Shown here: piece after piece, positions 1 to 5,320 of the stretch
Position numbering within the stretch: position 1 is the stretch's first letter
Layout of the letters: every line of letters starts with the position of its first letter
NCBI GenBank assembly: GCA_964584245.1
Contig: CAZOZK010000069.1
Span: 1 to 5,380, forward strand
Length of the DNA stretch: 5,380 nt
Source of the DNA: CAZOZK01 sp964584245
GTDB lineage: Bacteria > Patescibacteriota > Microgenomatia > UBA1400 > PJMF01
Reading direction: 5' to 3'
The notes under the pieces: generated by a model
The model's database searches: none
The model's input: only the letters and a program-made list of their open reading frames with translations
Told to the model about the DNA's origin: nothing
Made by a program: the position numbers and the translations under genes

Positions 1-2
1 AA

Positions 3-530
3 AAAGCAAATACTGTTACCAATAGTATAGTTACCGCAGTCAAAGAACTTGGCGTAGATGGCAAAGATATAAAAACCATCAACTACAGCATTTATCCTGA
101 ATACGATTACAGTGGCAGTGTCCAAAAAGTCACTGGCTTTCGCGTAGATAACACCGTGCAAGTCACCCTTAAAGACACTACACTCATGAATCAAGTCATT
201 GATACAGGAGCAGAGCAAGGCGCAAACCAAATTGGTGGCGTGCAGTTTTCCCTGAGTACCGAAAAAACCAAAGAACTCACTCGCCAAGCTAGAAAAGAAG
301 CTATTGAAGAGGCAAAAGCAAATGCACAAGAATTGGCTAGTTTAGCTGGTATGAGACTGGGCAAAATCATCAACATTTCAGAAAGTCGCCAAGACGGAAA
401 TGAATATCCAATGATGGACGCACGAGCATACGGCGCAGGTGGTCAAAAAGAGATGTCTGAGCCAACTCAAATTGAGCCAGGCACCAGTCTTTTCAAATAC
501 TCTGTCTACTTGAGTTATGAAACACTCTAG
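3..530 (+). CDS. SIMPL-domain (DUF541) protein, 5' end outside window
   Basis: The frame is open from base 3 to a TAG at 528-530, giving 175 residues of a protein that starts before the window. A GTG at 156 is in frame, but the family pattern is already clear upstream of it, so it is not the start. Visible SIMPL features, in order: a GVDGKDIKTINYSIYPEYDY segment, then GFRV-NTVQVTLKD, then VIDTGAEQGANQIGGVQFSLS, then an alanine/lysine-rich helix (ARKEAIEEAKANAQELASLAG) leading to LGKIINISES. This is the usual order in the DUF541/SIMPL family, whose members are mostly exported or membrane-anchored; their biochemical role is poorly defined. Any signal peptide or anchor would lie off-window. The stop is 17 bases before tyrS, and the putative tyrS -35 element lies inside this coding region. 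Family assignment is confident; function is not known. Confidence 0.88.
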   Translation, partial: KANTVTNSIVTAVKELGVDGKDIKTINYSIYPEYDYSGSVQKVTGFRVDNTVQVTLKDTTLMNQVIDTGAEQGANQIGGVQFSLSTEKTKELTRQARKEAIEEAKANAQELASLAGMRLGKIINISESRQDGNEYPMMDARAYGAGGQKEMSEPTQIEPGTSLFKYSVYLSYETL

Positions 531-538
531 GGTATAGT
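510..538 (+). promoter_or_regulatory. tyrS promoter (-35 TTGAGT, 17-base spacer, -10 TATAGT)
   Basis: TTGAGT at 510-515 matches 4 of 6 consensus bases and TATAGT at 533-538 matches 5 of 6, with an ideal 17-base spacer. The -35 lies within the end of the upstream SIMPL gene. The -10 ends 9 bases before the tyrS ATG, so transcription would start at or within about 3 bases of the start codon. No Shine-Dalgarno sequence lies between. This is read from sequence only; the start site is inferred. Confidence 0.6.
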
Positions 539-547
539 TTAGCCACT

Positions 548-1735
548 ATGAACCTAACGCCACAGACAGTGCTCAATCGCGGAGTAGCCCAAATACTTCC
601 AGGCACACAGACCTTACTCGAAACAATGGAATCGAAAAAGATTACTGTGTATCTTGGCATTGATCCAACCGGAAGCTTTCTCACTTTAGGCCATAGCATT
701 GGACTGCGAAAACTCCAACAATTTGCCGATTTAGGTCACAAGGCTATTCTGTTGATTGGCAACGGGACCGTGCGCATTGGCGACCCAACCGGCCGCGATG
801 CTTCACGACCAACCCTCACCGACGAGATGATTGTCGAAAACTTCAAAAGCTGGAAAGCACAAGCTAGTAAAATTCTTGATTTTTCAAAAATTGAGATTCG
901 CTACAACGGCGACTGGCTCGATAAACTTACCTATGTTGATTTGATCAAACTCATGGCGACGACAACCACTCAACAATTACTTGAGCGAGACATGTTTCAG
1001 GAGCGCATGAAAAAAGGCCTCCCAATTCACGGTCACGAGATGCTGTATCCGCTACTCCAAGGCTACGACAGTGTGGTTATGGATGTTGATTTAGAAATTG
1101 GCGGCACCGACCAAACCTTTAATATGTTGATGGGGCGCCAACTCCAGCGAATCTACAATAACAAAGAGAAGTGGGTCTTATCCACCCCGATTATCAATGG
1201 AACCGATGGTCGTAAGATGAGTAAATCATTTGGAAATTTCATTGCCATTACAGAAGAACCAAACGATATGTACGGCAAACTGATGCGAATTTCTGACGAA
1301 ATGATTCTTGAGTACTTCACCGTGCTCACCGATGTTTCTGATGAGCGAATCGCTGCCATTTCTCAAGAACTAAGCAGCGGCGTAAACCCTATGCAGTTCA
1401 AAAAGGAATTGGCTTTTACCATTACCCAGATGTATCACTCAGAAGAATTGGCACAGCAAGCTGCACAAAATTTCGAGAAAACGGTCCAACAAAACGAAAT
1501 TCCAAGTGATATTCCTGAGCTAGCTATTGAAGCTGGCACACAACTTCTAACAGTTCTTAAATCGGCATTTCCAGACGAAAGTATGACTAACTTGCGCCGA
1601 CTTCTTGAGCAAAAAGCTGTGGAGCTCATGCCAACTGGCGAGCGACCGGACGACGGAACTCTGGCAATCGATCCAACCACAACACACGTCATCCGACTAG
1701 GAAAACGAAGATTTGTAAAATTAGTTGCAAGTTAA
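548..1735 (+). CDS. tyrS: Tyrosyl-tRNA synthetase, type 2
   Basis: This 395-residue class I aminoacyl-tRNA synthetase would charge tRNA-Tyr with tyrosine in the cytosol. The HIGH-type motif appears as GIDPTGSFLTLGH (residues 37-49), followed by IGNGTVRIGDPTGRD. The tyrosine-binding GGTDQ-FN-LMGRQLQ block starts at residue 185, and KMSKS is at 223-227. The GGTDQ-FN form, rather than the E. coli GGSDQ-GN form, points to the type 2 subfamily. The C-terminus (about 346-395, MTNLRRLLEQ ... VIRLGKRRFVKL) is an S4-like RNA-binding domain, so the protein looks complete. ATG 548 is chosen because the family N-terminus starts here and a good promoter sits directly upstream. It has no Shine-Dalgarno sequence. 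No terminator hairpin follows the TAA. Confidence 0.97.
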   Translation: MNLTPQTVLNRGVAQILPGTQTLLETMESKKITVYLGIDPTGSFLTLGHSIGLRKLQQFADLGHKAILLIGNGTVRIGDPTGRDASRPTLTDEMIVENFKSWKAQASKILDFSKIEIRYNGDWLDKLTYVDLIKLMATTTTQQLLERDMFQERMKKGLPIHGHEMLYPLLQGYDSVVMDVDLEIGGTDQTFNMLMGRQLQRIYNNKEKWVLSTPIINGTDGRKMSKSFGNFIAITEEPNDMYGKLMRISDEMILEYFTVLTDVSDERIAAISQELSSGVNPMQFKKELAFTITQMYHSEELAQQAAQNFEKTVQQNEIPSDIPELAIEAGTQLLTVLKSAFPDESMTNLRRLLEQKAVELMPTGERPDDGTLAIDPTTTHVIRLGKRRFVKLVAS

Positions 1736-1761
1736 AAATCGGCATAGCATAGTAGTATTAG
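1725..1761 (+). promoter_or_regulatory. Possible weak promoter before the 34-residue ORF
   Basis: TTGCAA at 1725-1730 and CATAGT at 1748-1753 each match 4 of 6 consensus bases with a 17-base spacer. Overlapping alternatives for the -10 are TAGTAT (1753-1758) and TATTAG (1756-1761). Transcription would begin roughly 10-15 bases before the ATG at 1775. The A/T-rich composition makes chance matches likely, so this is tentative. Confidence 0.25.
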
Positions 1762-1774
1762 TCAATCGAAACAT

Positions 1775-1879
1775 ATGAAAAAAATTGTCAAAAAGAGACT
1801 CATCCAAACATTTGCAATCTTGGCCATTATTGGCATTTTTGTAAGTTCTTTCGCCGGTGGATTGTTGATGTTACTGTAA
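1775..1879 (+). CDS. Small single-pass membrane protein, 34 residues, unknown function
   Basis: An ATG at 1775 opens a 34-codon frame ending in TAA at 1877-1879. The product has a strongly basic N-terminus (MKKIVKKRL) followed by about 24 hydrophobic residues (10-34, containing FAILAIIGIFVSSFAGGLL) and no hydrophilic tail. That is the shape of a membrane miniprotein with its N-terminus in the cytoplasm, or of an isolated signal/anchor segment. It fills most of the 191-base gap between tyrS and recG, which is otherwise long for this compact region. There is no Shine-Dalgarno sequence. I recognise no family. It could be a chance hydrophobic frame or the remnant of a longer membrane protein, but the lysine-rich start and clean helix favour a real gene. 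Confidence 0.5.
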   Translation: MKKIVKKRLIQTFAILAIIGIFVSSFAGGLLMLL

Positions 1880-1911
1880 GTGTTCGTCTAATATATCCTC
1901 GCCCGAAATAG

Positions 1912-1920
1912 TGGTATCCT
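1912..1920 (+). promoter_or_regulatory. Putative extended -10 for recG (TGGTATCCT)
   Basis: TATCCT at 1915-1920 matches 4 of 6 -10 bases and is preceded by TGG, the extended -10 form. It ends 6 bases before the recG ATG, so a start at the usual distance would fall on the A of the ATG, giving a leaderless transcript. No good -35 is visible at 16-18 bases upstream. A second TATCCT copy lies exactly 21 bases upstream (1894-1899). Confidence 0.4.
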
Positions 1921-1926
1921 TGCACT

Positions 1927-4017
1927 ATGTATACGCTTGCCACACCACTTGAAGCAGTTAAGGGAATTGGCAGTGTTTTGCTGGCCGCTTTTCATCGACT
2001 CAATATTTACACTGTCCTGGATTTACTTTTGGAGTTGCCCATTGGCTATGAAGATCGATCGACCCGAACTCTGCTCAAAATGGCGCAGCCAAATACCATT
2101 TACACATTTGTGGTTAAAGTCACCAGCGCATCCCAAAGTTATCGCGGCAGGAGATCGATGCAACGCGCAAGTATTGTTGATGAATCGGGCCGGGTCAGCG
2201 CAATGTGGTTCAATAATCGTTTTATCATGTCCAAACTGGTCAAAGGTGAAACCTATTTATTTAGTGGAAAAATCAACGATAAAGGTGTGCTGATTCAACC
2301 AACGGTAGAAGCTGTGAGCAAACAAGCAATTCACACCGACAGAATTATTCCTTTATATAGTACGCGATTCAAAATTAAGATTGGCGTGCTGCGCCGGCTG
2401 TTTTCGCACATGCTGGAGCACATTATGATTTCGCCCGCCGATGATGTACTGCATACGTTGGATGCAACCATCAATCCGCTCAAAACAACGCTAACTCAAC
2501 TGCATTTTCCTGATAGCGAAGAAACTGTGGTGGCGGGGCGACAGCGTCTTGCAATCGAAGAGTTGCTCGCGCTGATTCAGCACTCCCACCAACTCAAAGA
2601 GAAGTGGCAGCATGCTCATACAAAAAATGGGGAGCTGATAGGCGGAGCGCCAAAAATCGTGGCACAGTCTGAGCTCATTCCTGCTAGCATTCCATTTACG
2701 CTTACCAATGCACAACAAACTGCAATCTCCGAGATTATGGGAGATATTGCGCAGGCTAAACCCATGAACCGCTTGCTTGTTGGTGATGTGGGATCTGGTA
2801 AAACTGCTGTGGCCGGGACCGCGGCATTTCACATACTTGCCGCTGGATATTCTGTAGCTTTTGTTGCGCCCACGCAGATTTTGGCGCACCAGCATGCAAC
2901 TACGCTCAAGAAATTATTTCCCAATCTGCCCATCGCCGTGGTGACTGGCAAAACAAATGACTTGCGGTCGAAAACTGCCAACCCGTCGCTCCCTACTTTA
3001 TATGTCGGCACTCATGCCATCCTCAATGTCTTGCCAAAAATTAATCCAGCCCTGCTTATTTTTGACGAGCAGCATCGCTTTGGTGTGGTTCATCGATCTA
3101 TTCCTGAATCAAAACTCAAGCATGTCCCGCATATTTTGACCATGACGGCCACGCCAATCCCACGCAGTTTTATGCTCACTGTGTTTGATCATCTCAGTTT
3201 GAGTACCCTCGACGAAATGCCGGTGGGCAGAAAAGTGACCAAAACTTGGCTGCCTCCACAAGAAAAACGAGTTGATGCGTATCAGTGGATTGCTACACAA
3301 AGCCTTGCGGCTGCCAAACATGCTGCCGACAAGCTGCCAAGCCAAGTCATACAAGTTTGCCCTTTTATTGATGAATCCGAAACGCAATCGCTCTCGCACG
3401 TGGCCGCTGCCACAACTCGATTCGCTGAAGTCTCTGCATTTTTGGCAAAAGAATTTCCTGATATTAAAGTTGGCTTACTGCACAGCAAATTATCTAAAGT
3501 AGAAAAAGAAAAAGTAACTCAAGATTTGTACTCTGGCAAAATCCAGTGGTTAGTGACCACCCCAATTGTGGAAGTTGGCCTCGATCTTCCTCGAGCAGAC
3601 ACCATCTTGATTGAGGCCGCCGAGCGATTCGGCCTGGCCAGCTTGCACCAACTCCGCGGTCGGGTTGGCCGTGCCGGGCAACAGGGCTATTGTGTGCTGT
3701 TCACCAGCAAGTCTGAACACGAAACCAAAGAACGATTGACGTATTTTTGCTCAGAATCGAGTGGATTTGCCCTGGCAGAGTACGACCTCAAACACCGCGG
3801 GGGAGGGAACATCTTTGGCACCCAGCAGCACGGCTTGAGCGGCCTGCGCTTCGCCGATTGGGCAGACATGGAAAGCATCGCCAAGGCAAGAAAATTGTAT
3901 GATCAGCATTTGTTGCCCACAGAAAAAGAGAATAAAACACAGCCAGCCTGGCACCCACTTATCAAAATTGAGTCGCTTTTAGACGAAACCGCTGAAACAT
4001 GGGTGGCGGCGAATTAA
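1927..4017 (+). CDS. recG: ATP-dependent DNA helicase RecG
   Basis: This 696-residue protein matches the usual RecG length (E. coli 693). RecG is a superfamily 2 double-strand DNA translocase that regresses stalled replication forks and branch-migrates Holliday junctions. The N-terminus has the family opening (GIGSVLLAAFHRLNI-TVLDLLLELPIGYEDRS), then an OB-fold wedge domain (about 50-130). Helicase motifs follow: Walker A GDVGSGKT (286-293), motif Ia VAFVAPTQILAHQH, motif II DEQH (380-383) followed by RFGVVHR, motif III TATP (407-410), motif V VTTPIVEVGLDLPRADTILIE, and motif VI QLRGRVGRAG (from 575). The C-terminal translocation region (SSGFALAEYDLKHRGGGNIFGTQQHGL) is present, so the protein looks intact. 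ATG 1927 fits the family N-terminus and the -10-like element just before it. No terminator hairpin follows the TAA. Confidence 0.97.
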   Translation: MYTLATPLEAVKGIGSVLLAAFHRLNIYTVLDLLLELPIGYEDRSTRTLLKMAQPNTIYTFVVKVTSASQSYRGRRSMQRASIVDESGRVSAMWFNNRFIMSKLVKGETYLFSGKINDKGVLIQPTVEAVSKQAIHTDRIIPLYSTRFKIKIGVLRRLFSHMLEHIMISPADDVLHTLDATINPLKTTLTQLHFPDSEETVVAGRQRLAIEELLALIQHSHQLKEKWQHAHTKNGELIGGAPKIVAQSELIPASIPFTLTNAQQTAISEIMGDIAQAKPMNRLLVGDVGSGKTAVAGTAAFHILAAGYSVAFVAPTQILAHQHATTLKKLFPNLPIAVVTGKTNDLRSKTANPSLPTLYVGTHAILNVLPKINPALLIFDEQHRFGVVHRSIPESKLKHVPHILTMTATPIPRSFMLTVFDHLSLSTLDEMPVGRKVTKTWLPPQEKRVDAYQWIATQSLAAAKHAADKLPSQVIQVCPFIDESETQSLSHVAAATTRFAEVSAFLAKEFPDIKVGLLHSKLSKVEKEKVTQDLYSGKIQWLVTTPIVEVGLDLPRADTILIEAAERFGLASLHQLRGRVGRAGQQGYCVLFTSKSEHETKERLTYFCSESSGFALAEYDLKHRGGGNIFGTQQHGLSGLRFADWADMESIAKARKLYDQHLLPTEKENKTQPAWHPLIKIESLLDETAETWVAAN

Positions 4018-4053
4018 TACCAAAATTCCACCCCTCCACCTCCAAAAACTCTG

Positions 4054-4062
4054 TGATATAAT
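4054..4062 (+). promoter_or_regulatory. rpmF promoter, perfect extended -10 (TGATATAAT)
   Basis: TATAAT at 4057-4062 matches the -10 consensus perfectly and carries the TGn extension at 4054-4056. The -35 region is C-rich (around 4034-4039) with no TTGACA-like hexamer, as is common for extended -10 promoters. The hexamer ends 9 bases before the rpmF ATG, the same spacing as at tyrS, and no Shine-Dalgarno sequence intervenes. The element sits inside a small inverted repeat, GTGAT-ATA-ATCAC (4053-4065). Confidence 0.7.
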
Positions 4063-4071
4063 CACTGTTCT

Positions 4072-4254
4072 ATGGGAGCATTACCAAAAAATAAAATCAC
4101 CAGTGCCGAACGTGGAAAACGACGAAGAGGAAATACTCCTCAACTTCGTAAAGATGTAAACAAAAACCAAGTGCAGATGCACAAACGTGGTTTTGTTGCA
4201 GAATTCCTCAAGGGATTAGGAATCGAACTCACCAGTACTTCAAAAGCTAAGTAA
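4072..4254 (+). CDS. rpmF: 50S ribosomal protein bL32, cysteine-free form
   Basis: This 60-residue basic protein belongs to the large ribosomal subunit. The N-terminus (MGALPKNKITSAERGKRRRG) matches bL32, in which an xxPKxKxS start is followed by an R/K-rich stretch. NTPQL and then a C-terminal half with HKRGF and LGIEL follow. Typical bL32 proteins hold zinc with four cysteines (CPNCG ... CPNCG); this one has none, so it should fold without zinc. That resembles CPR-type bL32 as I recall it. The gene has its own strong extended -10 nine bases upstream and no Shine-Dalgarno sequence. Its place before nusB, an ACP-like gene and rnc matches the common link of rpmF with the acpP-rnc region. The call rests on the N-terminal half and context, since the C-terminal half is divergent. 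Confidence 0.85.
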   Translation: MGALPKNKITSAERGKRRRGNTPQLRKDVNKNQVQMHKRGFVAEFLKGLGIELTSTSKAK

Positions 4255-4332
4255 TTGCAGGCAAATCGACTTGTTCGATCTATGCTTGTCAGTTCTAGTC
4301 TCGTATTGTATTGTAGGTACAGTCTTACCGGA

Positions 4333-4374
4333 GTATATTCGAGGTTCACTTCGAATGTGCTTTCGCTGTTTTTT
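4333..4374 (+). terminator. Strong hairpin plus U-tract between rpmF and nusB
   Basis: Bases 4333-4344 can pair with 4349-4360 as a continuous 12-bp stem, including three G-U pairs, closed by a UUCA tetraloop (4345-4348). A run of six T follows at 4369-4374. The 8-base gap between stem and T-run is longer than in a standard intrinsic terminator, so this may be a weak rpmF terminator, an attenuator in the nusB leader, or an RNA processing or protection stem. The rest of the 147-base spacer holds smaller possible stems (ATCGA/TCGAT at 4265-4279, GGTA/TACC at 4316-4329) and no credible gene. Confidence 0.45.
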
Positions 4375-4381
4375 ATTCGTC

Positions 4382-4390
4382 TGGTATGAC
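4382..4390 (+). promoter_or_regulatory. Possible extended -10 for nusB (TGGTATGAC)
   Basis: TATGAC at 4385-4390 matches 4 of 6 -10 bases and is preceded by TGG, as before recG. It ends 11 bases before the nusB ATG. No good -35 is seen. If active, it would drive nusB, the ACP-like gene and rnc separately from rpmF, with the upstream hairpin ending the rpmF transcript. The match is weak on its own; its shared position with the other three gives it some weight. Confidence 0.3.
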
Positions 4391-4401
4391 CTACGAGATC
4401 T

Positions 4402-5022
4402 ATGTCTGAACCTACAACATCACAATCACCGTATCCCACCGATACAACTAGTACTGTCGCTGCTACAAATTCAGTAACTCCTGTTGCACCAAAACCAGCC
4501 GAAGAGATGGCCCCAACTCCAGAGAATTCCTGGACTGCCCATCACCACACCGGTAACGCAGTTGAAATTGACCCACCAGCTTCAGAAGCAAGCGAAGCAA
4601 CTCAAACTCATAACACCGATCCTCGACATGAAAAACGCGTTGACCTCATGAAGCAGCTCTTTGCGTACACATTTACAGATAGACCAGTGCAATCACTCCC
4701 ACCAATTGAACACACCGCTGACGACGAAATGCCAAGTGGCGACTTTGACACTATTCAAAAAATGAGTGAACAAATTCCTCAAATCGATGCAATCCTGCAA
4801 GAAAATGCTCCAGAGCGTCCCCTCAAAGACATCAACAAAGTGGACCTTGCAATACTACGCTTAATTATGTTTGAATCGCTACAGGAAAAAACACCTAAAA
4901 AAGTACTCATTAACGAAGCAATCGAATTGGCAAAAGAGTATGGGACTGAAAGTTCCCCTAAATTTGTTAATGGTGTTTTAGGAAAAATACTAATGCAACG
5001 TACCACTGGAGAGGATTTATGA
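4402..5022 (+). CDS. nusB: Transcription antitermination factor NusB with N-terminal extension
   Basis: NusB binds boxA RNA with ribosomal protein S10 and supports antitermination and processing of rRNA transcripts. The core (about 73-206, 134 residues, close to the usual 140) begins DPRHEKRVDLMKQLFAYTF, the equivalent of the RR-ARE-A-Q-LY helix. It continues with IDAILQENAPERPL from 128, INKVDLAILRLIMFE, VLINEAIELAKEYG from about 169 and SSPKFVNGVLGKIL ending near 197, all diagnostic. The first 72 residues are an extra low-complexity segment rich in Thr, Pro, Ser, Ala and Glu, with a THHHTG-like histidine patch, and are probably disordered. ATG 4402 is preferred because the frame is open and a -10-like element precedes it; Met36 (4507) is an alternative. 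The TGA overlaps the next gene's ATG by 4 bases, suggesting translational coupling. Confidence 0.93.
   Translation: MSEPTTSQSPYPTDTTSTVAATNSVTPVAPKPAEEMAPTPENSWTAHHHTGNAVEIDPPASEASEATQTHNTDPRHEKRVDLMKQLFAYTFTDRPVQSLPPIEHTADDEMPSGDFDTIQKMSEQIPQIDAILQENAPERPLKDINKVDLAILRLIMFESLQEKTPKKVLINEAIELAKEYGTESSPKFVNGVLGKILMQRTTGEDL
5008..5015 (+). promoter_or_regulatory. Shine-Dalgarno sequence for the ACP-like gene
   Basis: GGAGAGGA at 5008-5015, inside the end of nusB, gives a good match to the anti-Shine-Dalgarno, with GGAG 7 bases and GAGG 4 bases before the ATG at 5019. It is the only clear ribosome-binding site in the window and fixes the start of the ACP-like gene, which overlaps the nusB stop as ATGA. 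Confidence 0.7.
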
Positions 5023-5309
5023 GCACACACACAACTGAGGATGTCTTTACCGCAATTCAAGTTTCTATTGGCCAATTTGCCAATGTAGAACCCGAGGATG
5101 TAAACAAATCCGACCACTTACAAGAAGATCTCTTCTTAGACGTTGCTCGTGATTTACCAAAAGTAATCGGGCACATTATGACTGAACTACATATCGATAT
5201 CGAAGCTGACCTCATTACTGATTTCATCAATGAAGCAGAAGAGGATGAAGAAAAAGCAACTGTTGAAGAATTATTGGCATTTATTAAAGATGAAGTAGAG
5301 TTTAGTTAA
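5019..5309 (+). CDS. Acyl carrier protein-like protein lacking the phosphopantetheine serine
   Basis: This 96-residue, very acidic protein follows the ACP pattern. It has an N-terminal helix (DVFTAIQVSIGQF) and a V-PEDV-KSDHLQEDL loop matching the ACP segment before the active site. A helix (DLPKVIGHIMTELHIDI) follows at the position of ACP helix II, then an acidic stretch ending EEKATVEELLAFIKDEV, like the EEAEKITTVQ-AIDYI ending. In working ACPs, EDL is followed by GADSLD, whose serine takes 4'-phosphopantetheine. Here the segment reads EDLFLDVARDL, with Val42 where the serine should be, so acyl carriage looks impossible. It sits between nusB and rnc, the classic acpP-rnc link, but with no fab genes. 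It starts in the nusB stop with its own Shine-Dalgarno sequence. It may serve as a protein-binding or structural partner; that is inference. Homology is moderately sure; function is unknown. Confidence 0.7.
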   Translation: MSTHTTEDVFTAIQVSIGQFANVEPEDVNKSDHLQEDLFLDVARDLPKVIGHIMTELHIDIEADLITDFINEAEEDEEKATVEELLAFIKDEVEFS

Positions 5310-5313
5310 ACTC
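5298..5313 (+). repeat. Perfect inverted repeat at the ACP-like/rnc junction
   Basis: GAGTTTA-GT-TAAACTC has 7-base arms and a 2-base centre. It covers the ACP-like stop codon (TAA 5307-5309) and ends 7 bases before the rnc ATG. As RNA it could form a 6-bp stem with an AGUU loop; as DNA it is a near-palindromic 16-mer that could bind a dimeric protein. No U-tract follows, so it is not a terminator. Confidence 0.5.
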
Positions 5314-5320
5314 AAATTGT

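Noticed and set aside
156..530. GTG at 156 as the start of the SIMPL gene
   Set aside because: The same frame is open to the window edge and already encodes conserved SIMPL segments upstream, so the true start is off-window.
1937..2293. Plus-strand 118-codon frame overlapping the start of recG
   Set aside because: It is recG read in another frame; the RecG N-terminal signature is in the 1927 frame.
2491..2895. Minus-strand open frame of 134 codons inside recG
   Set aside because: It lies wholly opposite a complete RecG coding region, its product resembles no family I know, and it has no start signals or partner genes. It is a shadow of recG.
2782..3678. Possible new restriction or defence helicase
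   Set aside because: The helicase motifs come with the RecG wedge domain and the C-terminal RecG translocation motif, at normal RecG length. It is a housekeeping RecG.
4255..4401. tRNA gene in the rpmF-nusB spacer, suggested by GGTTCACTTCGAAT
   Set aside because: The TTCGAA lies in a 12-bp hairpin and no acceptor, D or anticodon stems can be placed around it.
4140..4439. Minus-strand 99-codon frame across the rpmF-nusB spacer
   Set aside because: It overlaps rpmF and nusB, has no recognisable motif and no ribosome-binding site, and the spacer is better explained by RNA structure and promoter elements.
4271..4477. Plus-strand 68-codon frame through the spacer into nusB
   Set aside because: It starts at a TTG, shows no family features, and runs out of frame into clear nusB coding sequence.
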